Positions 33,935 to 47,568 of a stretch of 64,000 nucleotides of DNA are shown here, piece by piece. A program made the position numbers and the translations under genes. Position 1 is the first letter of the stretch; each line of letters starts with the position of its first letter. Under the pieces are notes generated by a model that was given only the letters and a program-made list of their open reading frames with translations, had not been told where the DNA came from and ran no database searches. This DNA is from Callaeas wilsoni. Its lineage: Eukaryota > Chordata > Aves > Passeriformes > Callaeidae. The stretch covers positions 112,501 to 176,500 of the forward strand of contig VWPU01006266.1 in the NCBI GenBank assembly GCA_013398955.1, in the 5' to 3' direction.

Positions 33935-33988
33935 CATAATTACTTTAGCATTCCTGAAGAACATAATTACTTTAGCACTCCTGAAGAA
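33935..33988. repeat. 27-bp tandem duplication
   Basis: Two head-to-tail units (33935-33961, 33962-33988) of 'cataattactttagca' plus 't/ctcctgaagaa', with one mismatch. The near identity suggests a recent local duplication just upstream of a CR1 fragment. Confidence 0.85.
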
Positions 33989-34040
33989 AGGTTACGCAGG
34001 TCTTATGGAGTTTTTGAACATTTGAAAATGTTCAGAAATA

Positions 34041-34309
34041 TCTGAGAGTTGGGGTTACTCAGCCTGGAGAAGACTTTGGGGACGCCTTAACACCAGCCTG
34101 CCAGTACTTAAAGGAGGCCTACAAAGGACCTGGAGAGGGACTTTTGACAAGGGTGTGTAGTGATAGAACAAGCAGGAATGGCTCTAAACTGAAAGAAGTC
34201 AGAATTAGATTAGATATTAGGAAGAAATTCTTCACTGTGAGGGTGGTGAAGCACTGGAACAGGTTGCCCAGAGAAGCTGTAGATGCCCCGTCCTTGAATC
34301 CATTCAAGT
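34041..34309 (+). mobile_element. CR1 LINE ORF2 C-terminal fragment without 3' end
   Basis: Plus-strand CR1. The text 'tgagagttggggttactcag' and 'cctggagaagactttgggg' opens the match. The frame is readable from about 34144 as 'SDRTSRNGSKLKEVRIRLDI' and 'VRVVKHWNRLPREAVDAPS', the conserved CR1 ORF2 end. Similarity stops at about 34309 ('cattcaag'); the expected 3' UTR and terminal repeat are absent. CR1 copies normally lose the 5' end and keep the 3' end, so a later deletion or rearrangement removed the 3' part. Confidence 0.88.
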
Positions 34310-36611
34310 ACAGTAGCAGAGAACAAAAGATGGAACAAGAGAGAGTCTATCCAAATATGATCCTATCGTATGGATATAAACTTTCCTTTGTACGTTTTAT
34401 GTATAGTGTACTACAGATGACCTCTTACAATATTCTGGTTATCACACTCTATTTTTCTGTATCCTAGAGTAAGTTCATCTGATTATTTGGGCTGATTATT
34501 AATTTATGTAAATAAGGGCTCATATCATAAAGATTAAAACATACTCTTTTTCTGAAGATGAATGATAGACTGCCAAAATGCCTTGCTTTACAAAAAGCAC
34601 TTGTCATGTGATGTTTGTAACTTCACTTTGAGCTATTCTTAGCTGGTCATTGCCTTCAAAAGAATTTGACAATGAAGTTTTCTGGACTGGTTCCAGCAGA
34701 GGAACTGGTTTAGGAGGTGCTTCTCCTTCAGGATAACCTGCTTCTTATGGCCAAAACCTGCATAGGCAATTTTTAATGCTCAAGCCGTTTCTTGAAGACT
34801 TGAGACTTTTGCATCTCTATGTAAATTTTCCTGTTCCTTCTGACCATGACAGCTAATTTTGTGTCCTTCAAATGCGACCAAAGTTTTTTCACTTGTTAGG
34901 AAAAATCTTTGATAGAAACAGAAGGCAATCAAAATGGCGTAGAAGAATAAGCATCCTTTTTCTTCACAGTATACCAAACTCTGCCTACTGCTGTACGCAA
35001 AGGAAAAATGAATTATTACACTGAGGATTAAGTTAGCTATCTCATCACGGATGGGGTCTAGTGTAGCCTTTGGGAGGTCATTCACATTCTTCTACATTCA
35101 AAGTTCTACAATAATCTAAATAGGCGGTAGCAGGTCTTACTAAGTAAAATTTAGAGAGTGTTATTTCAGGATAGCATATGGTTAAGCTAGCTCTGTAGGT
35201 CTAAAAGTTTAATTAAAAGCCTCTCTGCAAGATCAGAAAGTGGACTGGTGTTCTTTAGAAACTAGGATGGAAGTTAGCTGTTTCCTGGGAGGCTATCTCA
35301 AGTGAGTGCAGTTGCTCTTCCTCAGTGTTCCAGGGTTGTCTCATATCAAGAGCCATTGTCCATTTAAACGATACTGGGCAAAAATCTCCTGGAGGCAATT
35401 TTTTAAAAAAAGCATCTTGAGATCTTCCTGGATCATGGAGAAGAAGACATGGAGCTAGAGGAAATATGGGGTCAAAGGGACATTAGAAAAAGTTAATGGA
35501 GGTGACCTGTTATTTAGAGTATGTCATAGCAGGGAGAAATATTTTAGGACTTGATGCTACCTGAAGAGACATGGAACAGAAATATACCTTTTTGTTTTCT
35601 CTGTACACTGCTTCAAAGAAATATTTGAGTTCATCTCTAATTTATTTCTTCCAGATTGAGTGGCAAGAACTTTTGGCTGAGATTAAAAGGAGTAACAATG
35701 AAGGAGTTATTTGATCATTTAAAATTAGCACATATACCGTTCAGATGTCGTTTTGCCAGAAAGTTTACTTGTGTAACTAGAAATGCAGTACAACTGGAAA
35801 AGGGGACCGTGACTGCTTCTTATCAGTGAAATAAGGTGAATATTGTAATCTTTACCAGTGTTTTTGTCTTATAGGTTGTAACACCATGGGAATGACACTG
35901 GCATTGATAACACTGAAATTTAGACTTGCAGAATTTCATTACTATGGTTTATACTCCACCTACACATTGAAGTTCAGACACTTACTATTAAGGGCATTGT
36001 TTTACCTAAAAAATTAATTTCATACGCTGCTAATGAGATAGCCCTGAGGAAAGATGGGGAATTTGAGCCTCGTAAATATACAATAAAATACATTCCTGCA
36101 AGACCTACCAAAGCCTGAGAAATTAATAAACATGATTCAATTCAGCATTATTAAAAAATATTTTAAAGTAGTTGAATTTTGAACATGATGTAGCTTATTT
36201 TCTTGCTAAAAGTTATCCACTACCTATTGCATCAGAAATCAGAGAGCTTCTTCAAAGTTGTCCTTTCCACACCCATCCAAATGACAAGGATTTACAGTGA
36301 CAGGATAGTTCAGTGATTTGGGCATAAAAGATTTGTTTCACTGTCTCCTTTATAGAGGTACTCTCTTCCTTCTCTGGAAAATCAGTATATAATATTTCTC
36401 TTTTTCATGTGAAATAAGATCTTTTTATATTGTGGAATTTTATGGCAATGATTGATATAAATACATATGCACATACGCATTAGAAATGCTGTAGTCAAAG
36501 CTACTTGCAATTCCTAATTTTTCAGAGCAAGATTCTCAAGCTGGAGAGTGAGTGAACTGAACATTTCAGTGTATAAACACTAAAAGGAACTGGGAGAAAT
36601 TCTAGGGTCAT
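34310..36611. other. Unique noncoding DNA
   Basis: No gene recognised. A 101-codon minus-strand frame at 34780-35085 has no identifiable domain. Confidence 0.5.
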
Positions 36612-36802
36612 TGATTAGGGACAAAATAGGAGAACACTTGGACAGGTGCAGACTGGTCAAAGACAGCCAGGACATTTATAAAGGGGAAGCCATGCTTGTC
36701 AAATGCTATTAACTTGTTTGAGGAGGTGACAATGAGAGCTGACAGGGGTGAAGCAACAAACATAATCTGCTTGGACATCAAGATGGCTTTTGATACTGGC
36801 AC
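36612..36802 (+). mobile_element. CR1-like LINE reverse-transcriptase palm fragment
   Basis: The segment contains 'gacagccaggacatttataa', 'ggggaagccatgcttgtcaa', and around 36768-36800 encodes 'CLDIKMAFDTG', matching LINE RT motif A (LDxxKAFDxV, with the catalytic Asp). Preceding blocks match the CR1 text for 'GF..GKSCLTNLL.F.D.VT'. It is cut off on both sides and has no downstream catalytic motif, so it is an orphan internal remnant. Confidence 0.65.
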
Positions 36803-39800
36803 ACTGGAGAGCAGATACAGAGTTAGTAAGAATCTGATGATAAAGTGACTGATAGAATGTCTCTAAACTCTCTTAAGGCTCAGTACTGCTGACATACCAC
36901 AGAAAAACATAAGAGAAGATGTAAAAAAGTGATGGATATAAATGAATTTGATAGGGATTATTCACAATAAAAAAGAGGATGGATGCATTACAAAGTTTGT
37001 GAAGGAAGGAGGCAGAAAAAGAGGAGTGGTGGGAGAGGAAAAGAACTGACCTGTTCATTCATTTCTGAAAGAGAAAAGGCCTTGAAGATTAGTCTATGAA
37101 AGATAACTGTAGAAGACAGGAGCACAAACACCTGATATATCCTTCTATATCTGTCCATATCTGCCCTTAACTTTGTTGCACACAGGAAGTGGTTGTTGAA
37201 GGGAAGAAATTATTTTAAGTACATGCTGGATATGTGCTGGGAACAAGACTCCTAAGCACAAATTTGAAGGTTTCTTCCTATGTAGAAAGTAGCCCTGTGC
37301 TTTGATACCTTCTTATTCTTTTTAATGTAGACTAGAAATAGAAGTGTAAAGGATCCTTGACTTCAGCTTCCTGTACAGTCATTTCTCTGGACTTGTTCAC
37401 ATTCTGTTTTGCATGGTAGTATTTGCCTTTCATCACTTTCCATTTGCTCAGAGAAGCAAATAGAGTATTTAACAAATAGGTACCAACTACAATAGGTCTC
37501 AGGTGCAAAAAGTTAGTGAAACTATTTTTGACACAAAATTTGTGGTTTGAGTGGATAACTGTATGGAAAAAATGAAGTAATAATTAAACAATATATGTTA
37601 TAAGAACTTTCCATTCAATTATATGTTCTTAGTTTCCAGAATGCTGTGTGAAGTTATAATATGCCTTTTAGTTTTTAGATAATTAATGCAGTACAGGAAT
37701 AGACAAAAATATTCCATTGTGAACAGAGGAAGCATAGATTACTGATGTGGAATAGCCATGGGCAAAACAAAAAGAACATCTAGTGAAAAGACCTAAATCT
37801 TAGCTGATCAGTTACTTTGGAAGGGTTTTTTGCCAGGCTTTTTTGAAATACTTTGCAAAATCTTTGACAAATTTGTTTCATGTCCTGTTTTAAATTTTAA
37901 AAACAAGAGGAAAAGGTTTTGCAACATACACGTTAAATTAATTCATTAATTTTATTGGTTTTACACTTGAAAGCTTATGTTCTAGCTCAAAATGGTGATC
38001 TGTTATAATTTAATGTAGTAATCAGAGACAGAGAAAGCTGGTCCTTAGGCAAGAGACAGGAACAGCCTTTGTAACTGAAGAATAGGTACAACAGGTACAG
38101 TTCCCATTTCAAAGAGAAATGCAGTGGATCAAGAATGCACAAGCAGTGTGAAGCATGATGGTGTATCAACTCTCCAAGAGAGGGCAGAGCTAAATTTTTA
38201 TCTACTTACTGAGATGCATAATTTGTGCAACTTCTAGTTCTAAGCAGCTCCTTAGCTGCTCCCTATCTTGACTGAAAAGTCTTATTTCCTTTAATATCCT
38301 TGAGTAGAATTAAAAACAAGTCTAAGTTTAGGAAGGAATCTGCTTTTGTGGTTTTCTGTTAGTTAGAGAGAAGGTTGCACCATGATGATGGCTTCAGTGG
38401 CCAAACGTGTCAAAAAAAGAAAACAGAACACAACTAGAAATAAAGAAAGTGCTTCTGATTTCTCAGAATCCGACTGTTTAGACCAGATTAATTATCAAAA
38501 TTGAATAAGGGAAGGATCATAGTGGGAAACAGGCTCACATTTTGGGACAACAGGAAAACATAACCCTAAATTTATTAATTTCTTGGTTTTCAGTTTTTTT
38601 ACTCTTTTCATCATCACATCTTTCATATGTTTTGCTTTATGTCATTTGAAGTAGTTGAAGTATAATTATCACACTATATTAAATACAAAATAGGTATATT
38701 TTTGAATAAGAAAACGAATGCATACTGGAATAGAACAGGAAAGCGGAAAGGTAAACTTGTGAAATAGGGAACATTGTGCATTTTTATATTTCTATGCATT
38801 TTGTTAACAAACAGAATATTTTAAAGCTACTTTGGATGCTGAAAAAAGGAAATTAATATTTTTGTAATATAGATGTCACCTTATATTTCATGCCTGATTC
38901 ATTTGAAAATGTAGATTAATTTGCAAACAGTTTAGAGAGGTGAACTATTGAATTGAGTCCTATAAGATTTAGGATTTGTCATCTTTTAAAGTTGACACTC
39001 AGTGAGAGCTTGTCAATTACAAAGAAGTGAAATGAAGTGAAAATAAGCCTCGTCTTCATCTTCTTGTTATATGCTTGGTTGGTTAAAGAGACACCATTTA
39101 CAAGCTAAGAATAATTACTTGGAAAGTATTTCTCCCTTTAAACCAAATTTTTTCATTATTTTACATTACTCCATTTTGATATAGCAGTTACTGTAATTTC
39201 CTAATCTCGTAACCAAAATAGTCTTTCAGTACATGTGGCTACCTTAAATTAAGTGTGTTTGAGTTAAAAATGAAAAACACTCTTTAGAGTAGGACTTTTT
39301 TCTCAAACATTACTAATCCTCTTGTGACGAGTTATACAGAACTTCTCCACTTTATAAATCTACAGTGGCATGTAATTTGACAATTATACATATGATATGG
39401 AGAGAATGGCAACTGTAAAAATCTTTTCTATTTACATGCAAACATATCAACATTCTCTTACACCTTAAATGGGTATTATGTTATCAGTCTCTTGCTTCTA
39501 GATTTAATTTTTGTAGAGTTCATTTTTTTAAACCTTTCTTAAGCTGTAATACAATCTTTTTGATGTAGCTTTCTCAGACTGAAGTGAGTTAGCATCTTTT
39601 TTTCTTATCAATTTTATTCAGCACGATGAATGCTTACAGGACTTCTGTAATCAAATAACTTGTGTCATCCTGCCTTCTTTGCATCCAAAATTCCTGTTCT
39701 TCATACATTTCCATATTAAATTCCATTTTATCAAAACTCTCTAGCTGTTTTAGAAGAAAGTACTCTGTAATTGAATTATTTTCTTTTAAATAAAATAATA

Positions 39801-42800
39801 AGGATGTATCCAGCAACTCTGCTAAAGCATTACCTTTCATTTTGAACTGGAGCTCTGAGCTGGTTTTTTTCTTGCTTTTCCCAGTGCTCTGTCATGACCA
39901 ACTGAAAACAGAGAGAGCAGATAACTTGTCTGTGGTACTTAGCAAACCAGTAGCTCAGCTTGAACTAGAAGAAGGCATCTCCCAATTCAGAGACTTGTGC
40001 CCAGACCACAGAGCTCCCCAACATGAGCTCCTCCCAGCAGAAGAAGTGTTCAGGAAAACATAGCAGCCTCTTCCTGAATGGAAACTTGTACAGGGTGCCA
40101 ATCATTTTATTTGTAAATGTGCACAGAACTTAGTGATCACATATGCAAAATATAGATGTCAATTATTAATGTAATATTTTAGAGGATATTTACCAAATTT
40201 TTTGCCTCGCAGTTAATTTTCTTTATTAGTTAAACTGGATAATTGTATTTGTGCATCATTCTTGTGGCATTTGAAGCACAAAGCAAACCTTATAACACCT
40301 CTTGTATTATTTCAATTTTGTCTTTTAGAATTCATGTGATTCCCTAGTAGAATTCAGTTATGCTATTAAAATGTACAGTAGAATATTTCCTTTTTATTGC
40401 AGAAGAATGCTTTGATCTATCAAAAAGTTTAATTGCATTTCATGGAGTAGTTTCTGTTTGTAATTAGGTGTATGTGTGGCAGTTGCTAAGTGTTTCTTTC
40501 ATGTCCTTCCATTCATTTTTAAAGCAAATTTTCTCTTACACCATCATGTATTGTGCAGTAGGTACTTTGCTCAGATTCTGGAACTTCATATGCATATCTG
40601 ATTCCTCCAGCCATTCTCAAAGTGTTTGGCAGCTTGGCCTTTGCTTATTTTAATTATTTCCTTACTGGTTTTGATAGACAAATGCATGGATTTATTTAAT
40701 ATTTTTATATCTCTGACTCTGAATAGGGAATTAAAGATCAATGAGGAATATAGTGTTGTCTGCATCATCCCTTTCACATTTTTAAAATTTTTTTCTTATT
40801 TAACTAATACCTGAAAATTGGTTAATAAAGAATGCAAAACAAACAATAGATAATTTGGAGATTAACCCTTATGGTGATATTGTAATATTCCTATCCTACT
40901 GAGTAGCATGACATTTCACATGGGATCCTATAGAACAGCTTGAGCAAGAAGAAAATAAAAAGTTGAAAAAGTATTTTAGGTCTAGGGATTAATAACATAT
41001 CAATTATTACTAAGAATGCAGAAATACTTCCTGCTAAGCATAAAAGACTCCTGAATTTTAAATGGGCATGGAAATATATTTGGTTTAATTGAGATTTTGT
41101 TCTGTATTATCTGTATCCCTTATTTATCATCCTTTCTTCTCTCATGGTAAATGCTGTTGGTTTCTCTTCTGCAGATTGCAACAGGTGTGGAAAATTTAAA
41201 TATATTTGAATTCCTAGATAAATGACATTTATTTAAATATAATTTAAAGAAAATGGCAAAATCAAATTAAAACTACCGATTGGTCACATTTAATCAATAC
41301 TTCCTTTTTATTTTATTTACCCTTTTGGTATCTCTGATATGACATATTTTTAAATTTTTTTTTACTAGCTTTTCATTCATCTTTTCTTCTAGTGCATTTT
41401 TATTCTTACTTTTCTTCTTCTGTTCCTGTGTGCTGATACTTTCCTTTTCCCAGCATAATTTCTCACTCCTCTGTTTCAATTACTACATCTAAAATTTGCT
41501 TTCTAAGTCTAAGTCCTTTCTCAGTGTTCTCTCATCTAGAGCCTTCATGTGTCTTTGTAGCTGCTCAGCCATTATTTCAAACAAAGCTTTTAGTTGAATA
41601 AGGTGTGAAAGAAAAGTGGAATGAAAAAAATGAGAGCACACTCAACTGAATCCATGAATCAAGAGGCAGAACTTGCATAGCTGGCACACTAGGATGGGTA
41701 ATCCCAGATCTTAAAATTCAGTGTCTTTGGTATATGGAAGGATGTGGAATTTTATAGATGCTGACTTATCTCGGTATTTTTTTTAATATGAACTCTGCAG
41801 ATATAAAACAGCAGGACTATATATCAGCCTCTTATCTACTGTACTGGGGCTATCACAAAGGAAGGAAGGAAGTGTTGCTGAAGTGCAGCCTCATTGATTA
41901 AAAATAGTTTGCCAATGCCATTGATTTCTGCTTTCAGTTAAAACATTTAGATAAAGCTTAGATCCAAATGAGAGAACAATCTGGATTGGCACAGCTGAAT
42001 GAATATACAAACAGCTTCAGATGGCAGCAAGAGAAACTGGCTTCTCAACGTGGCTCTGAGAAGTATGGATCAGGTCGAACTGTGGTGGTCGGAGGCTGAC
42101 CAGCTGATCAGCCAACCAGTTTATTTGTGAGCGTGCTGATATGCTCAGAACTGCCTCTTGCCACCAGAACAAAGAAGTGGGGTGGAATATCAACAAAAGT
42201 TACACGATACAAATGGTGACTAAATAAAAAGCCCATTACAAACCTCACTGCTTTTGTGGCTTTTGTGTTCGTCAAAAGAGAGTGGGAAATCTTCAGATTT
42301 GTTTTGAACAAAATGTTTTCCTTAAAGCACTGATGCTGAAAGAGAATATTTTACGTGCTCCCCAACAAAATTTATGCCAGAGACAAGGACTCAAGGGAAA
42401 GTGATTACAGATTTCTTAACTAAAAGGGCTTACGATAAAGCAGCTTAATATTTTGTTGCCAAGGCAAATAGGAAAACTTCTATTCTAGCTGTAGATAACA
42501 TAAAGTTGTCTACAGTATCATTACACTTCCGTATCACCATTTTAATTTAAAAAATTATTTCATGCATTTTCTTTATTTTTTTGGTACCTGAGCAGTTCAA
42601 AATGTGCATTAGATGCTGTTGTTGAACTAGAGGCACTAATACTTCTCCCTCCTGTCCCAAGTCCTACTTCAATACATAAAAAAGCAGCTGCTGCAGTCAA
42701 GGGTAGCATGAGCTTTCTGAGGAGAAATGGAAGTAATTCCAAAAGCAATATGTAATCATTGTGCATCTGACTGAATGTTTCTCATCTAATTTTGTTGAAA

Positions 42801-45689
42801 TACATCTTAGAATTTTACATATAGAAAATTAAGTCAAATTATATAAGTGAAACACAAAAGAAAAGAGAAAGTTCAAAGTGTGCTGTGAGTATACAATGGC
42901 ATTCCCATGCACCAGTGCTAACAATAAACAGGACAGATTTTTTAGGGTTTTTTTTTTCTTTTTAATGAATGAGATAAATGCCATGTAAAATGATTTATCT
43001 ATTTTGCAAGAATTTGGTTTCAACTTTTTAAAAGATGTTTTGTATATAAGCATGTATTTATAAATTTGTTTTCAGCCTCCTTCAATTTTCCTTTTCAAAA
43101 TCTCAGATTAGGCTACTCAAATACCTGTATATTCATGCAAGTATTATTTACTTCTTGACTGAAAAACACAAAGTCATTTCTATTTATGAACAGTTTTTTT
43201 GTAATGTGACCTGGCATTTCTCATCACTACTGCTTGCAGTCTAGTCTTATAAAATTTAATGGATGTCAAAAATGAGCACAGTATGAAAAATAAATAGACA
43301 AAGGAGAAATCCTTTACATGTTAACAAACGTCACAGAAAGAACTCTTGAAGTTAAAATCCCCATGGAGAAAAATCATTTGGTCTTGACCAAAAAGAAATA
43401 CCTCTTTAAGATATAGGGCTAAGGGAAATCTTGGAATTTTCTGTCTTTTGAAAAGAGTAGACTTAATTTGTATGTCCTCTCAGACTATGCTTCATCTTTA
43501 TTAGAGAAATCCTTCCTTTCCAATGGTTTTAGGCAGATTAACTGGCCTAATTGGACCTAAGCTGCTGTGAAGAGAGAGGGAAAAAAGGTGGAGGCACAAG
43601 CTCTCCAAGTCCTCAAGTCACATCCTCCTGGTTGACTGGTCTGCTTAGCCAAGCTGAAACTGGTCTTATTGTCATGTTGGGTGCATTAATTGGAGTGCAG
43701 ACTAATTTGCAAGAATGCTTTAGTGCCCTTTAAAAGGTGATTTAAAATTCAAAGTGATGGAAATTGTATAAAAGCATGCTGATCTGATCATTACCCAGAA
43801 TTCAGTTTGACATTTCCTCTATTTATCTGTTTTTATTGTTTAGACTTTAAGTTTACTGTGAAAGACTTAGGAGACTGCAACAATTCATAATATTCTCTGG
43901 ATTGGTTGATAACTCTTCCCTTTTTTAAACTCAAAGAATGCATTTAACGTAAACCGGTTATGCACAAAAATGTCTTGTTTGGGGATGATAAAATAAAGAA
44001 TATATTTCCATCAGGCAATGTAATAATAAATACAGCAATGAATTTTTCTTGTTTCCATCAAATACATGAAAATACACTCTTTGGAACAGTCTTACCAGAT
44101 AGAGACACTAGCACCTCATTAACATAGGCTTGAATGGTAACAAGGATAATGAATTTACATTTTCCAAGCAAGAGGCCACAAACACAAAACTATGCACTGT
44201 TTTTGTAAACTCTGTAGGTAGAGATATCCATTGCTGAAGTGCAACTGTGTTCATGGGTGAAGAACGGTTTCTGCCAGCAGTACCAAACAGCTCTCCACAA
44301 CATTTAACAAGATAAAAAGATTATTTGCCACATGAAATTATTCAAGAAGCCTTAAGATGGTTCATAACTAAAGTATATAAATTAGACTCTCCTACAATAA
44401 TAAACATGAAAAATTTCCAGGGATTTTTGAGTGATGGAGTGTAGGAGACTGCAATTGGAACCTTTCTTCTGCATTTTACTCAAAGCCAGCAAACAGATTT
44501 TAGTCCTGGCACAAAGCAAGCGATGCTTTACCAAAGTGGAGGCAATGGATGCTATCCCTGAAGCATACTATACTTGTCTGTATCAGAAACTGGTAACACT
44601 GGCTAATCCTAGTGCCAAATCCTTGGTACCCAGTGCTACTTCCTGAAACATTTAGATGCAATGTACTGAAAAAACACTTTTATTTGGAAGCTGCCCCCTG
44701 TTACTCCTCTGATAAAGAGAGATTGTGTTGGCAGGAATTTGTGCAGTAATTATCACATTTGGATTGCAGGCTACCCTCTACCCAGGTAATGTCTCCAAGG
44801 CCATTGTCTTCAATGAAGTGAAATTGTGAAGAATTTGTATTCCATTATACATGGAATGGTTTCTTTTTGCATATAGCTAAGTTCCTTGCTTCAACAGAGA
44901 CAAATGAGGTAGGTAACATTTCTTTCTTATTCTGCACAGAAGAGGAAGAGAAACGAGATTCCATCTTCAGCATACCAGTCAAGGTTTTCAAATTTGGGTT
45001 GAGAAACTAGTCCACATCAGATTATGCTGAAGTAATGTAACTCTTCTTTAAAGAAAAATTTAGTGTTGCTTTTGGGTTTTTTTTTCCCCAGAGCTGTAAT
45101 TTGTTTAGGCTGAACTGTGAGATTAATATCCAGCTCTCTAAGACTGTACTTGTGTCAAGTTTGTGGCACTACCTTCAGATGGCATAGTGAGGCAGAGGCT
45201 GACTTAGAGATTAATTCTTGCCAGTAACAATACGTCTGCAAGGATTAAAACAAGGACATTCAGATCTTAAATTGAGTTTCTAGTCTGACTGCAAATGTCA
45301 ATTTTAAAAGTTGTAAGTGTGACTATTGAAAGGAAAAGTATGGAACCTCATGGTCCCATAGTATGGAACTAGACAATTGTAATTTGAAAGAGTGAACAGT
45401 GAAATTTTGGCCTCTGTGTTAGCTGAACCAAGCTAGTACTTGTATGATGTATTATATGCTTTTGACCATGCAGCTGTGTTTTGGTCATTTCAACTATATT
45501 GCATTTGAAGGATTTACAAGTTCAATTTTTTTGCTTTGGTTTAATGTAATGAAGTATTGGGGTTTATTTACTGAAAACCGCTGCCACACTCATAGGTTAA
45601 AACAGTGTTGCTTAACGTAGTGTTACTTTCCTTAAAAACAAATTTTGCATGTATTTGTTTCTCTGTTTCATTTTATTCTCTGTTAAAGA
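36803..45689. other. Unique noncoding DNA, repeat-poor
   Basis: Nearly 9 kb with no recognised gene or dispersed repeat, only short homopolymers and chance frames of up to 74 codons. Repeat poverty over this length is common in avian gene deserts and large introns. Confidence 0.5.
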
Positions 45690-46290
45690 AGAAAATATTT
45701 ACCATGGTAACCTGGAGTACATAAAATATGCATAATTTGTTCTAAGAGTCATGGTGATGTGCAATGAAGTCTGTCCCTGAGATATTAATAATGTTTTCGT
45801 ATCATGCAATGCGGTCCCATTGCTAGTTGCACAAGATTACCTGTGGGCAAAAAGCAAAGCATTAGGAAAAGCCTAAACAACTGATTAGTTGTAATATCAT
45901 AGACTGAAGATGGACAGTCTGTATGACAGGTTGTCTTGTATGAGAATTGGCTCCTTAACACACTCGGCTTGTATTATCACACCGAGTAACAAAGAAACCC
46001 CAACATGCAGAGCGCATCACAATGAACGCCTCAGCTTCTGATATGCAAACAGCACACACTTATTGTCCTCTCAACCTGCAAGAGTTTAGGAGAGGAGGGA
46101 CCAAGGACAGATAAATGACAGTTATGCAACTTAAGAACAGGGCATGTCCCACTAGTAAGAAATCAATGGGAAGATAATGTGATAAATAGATGCACTTATG
46201 AGCACAGAAAGAGCCCTCTGAAAAAATGACTTAACTCATGCAGTCAGATATTTACTGAATTCTCTGTGTGAAAGGTATATATTAACTATC
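45690..46290. other. Possible conserved noncoding element
   Basis: A repeat-free stretch of mixed composition: 'aaaatatgcataattt' (octamer-like) near 45724, 'cagagcgcatcacaatgaac' near 46008, 'tgatatgcaaacagc' near 46038, and a 6-bp GC stem 'actcgg'/'ccgagt' (45962-45967, 45982-45987). Texture is enhancer-like; no conservation evidence. Confidence 0.2.
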
Positions 46291-46813
46291 CATGCAATCT
46301 TGAATATGAAATCAGCTTTATGTTCTAACAGAAGTAGGCATAGACACATCTCAAGTGCCTAATGTCTAACAAACTATGTGCAACTCTGGTGCCTTAGATT
46401 TGCTCTGGACATCAGTAGGGTCAGGAATTTTCTCAGTTTGTCTTCTTTTTTAAGAAGGCTTAATTTAAATTTTTAACTCACTCAATATTAAAATCTGGAA
46501 TTTTTTATAGCTGTTTGACCAAGTGGCAAATAGCACTACCTCTGCATTTTCACCTGAGCAGATTGAAAACTGCACATTATGCTGATATTTTCCATGCAAG
46601 CACTGCCATGTCCTCTTCTTGCATAATTTGGGAAAGCTAACTTCTGAAGAAGCCTGGTATTTATGTTTGTACCCTTGGGAGTACACTTGGAACTGTACTC
46701 TTTGGGAACCAAACCCTAGGACACACAGCTGATACAGCCAGGCTACACAGGAGATCACTATATGAGGAACAGAGATGGAGGAAACCTTCCCCCTATGCAG
46801 TGCAGCACAAAGT
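46291..46813. other. Unique noncoding DNA
   Basis: Nothing recognised. A 97-codon minus-strand frame (46465-46758) has no identifiable domain. Confidence 0.5.
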
Positions 46814-46835
46814 CAGCACCACCACAGTGGTGCTG
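46814..46835. repeat. GC-rich 9-bp hairpin
   Basis: 'cagcaccac', loop caca, 'gtggtgctg' form a perfect stem in moderately GC-rich sequence. No associated gene or U-run is present. Confidence 0.6.
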
Positions 46836-47489
46836 CAGCCACTTGCTTAATTTAGCACACTGCCTGGTGACATGGGCAAGTGGCAGATGAGTTGATTTAG
46901 TCATAGGGAGCTGGACATGATAGCTCCACTTCCAGAGTCTCAATCCAAAATTGCATAACTGAGATCTCAGACTACCACCTCAGATCTCCACATTTTGGAC
47001 TTTTCTTTTACTTTGCCAATCTCTCTTCTGGGAGTTCATCTGCATTTAAGGCCAACTGATAAGAGCTCTTGGCCTGTTTAAAAAATGTGTGTGCTCAGCA
47101 CTGCTATGGCCTCAGAGTGCTAAGCATGGTATCTCCTCTGCTGGAGAAAATCTAGAGAATAAAGTCAGTAACGCATGAAAGTCATGGGAACCTGACCACG
47201 GTGGGACAAATGGGCTTTCATCACACAGGAAGGAAAACAGCTACATGTACCTGAGGATTTGTGCAGGAGAAGAAAAACTACCTGTTCACAACACCCTTTG
47301 TAGAAATGAAAACTAAAGGGATTAAATTGATTAAAAAAATTATTCAGAACAGGCTGTGGGGAAAATTTTCTAATAGTGGGGATAATGAAGGTCTGGACAA
47401 GAGTGTCTGAGAAGGTTTCAAGAATATCCATTTTTGATTGTTTTTAAGAATGTTCAACAGACAATTGTCAGGAATAATACAGGTATATT
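46836..47489. other. Unique noncoding DNA
   Basis: No firm call. From about 47340 ('aacaggctgtgg', 'ggtctggacaagagtgtctg') there may be a very degenerate upstream part of the CR1 tail that follows. Confidence 0.45.
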
Positions 47490-47568
47490 TGATCTTGTTT
47501 TAGGCAGTGGGTGAACTAGATGACTTTTTGAAGTCCCTTCCAGTTATAATTTTCTATCATTCTGTGGT
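47490..47568 (+). mobile_element. CR1 LINE 3' terminus
   Basis: Plus-strand CR1 end: 'gtgaactagatgactttttg', 'aagtcccttccagttataat', then 'ttctatcattctgtgg', the terminal-repeat region. Only about 80 bp is clear. Confidence 0.82.

Noticed and set aside
47340..47489. Upstream extension of the CR1 terminus
   Set aside because: A few matching words only; boundaries could not be supported.
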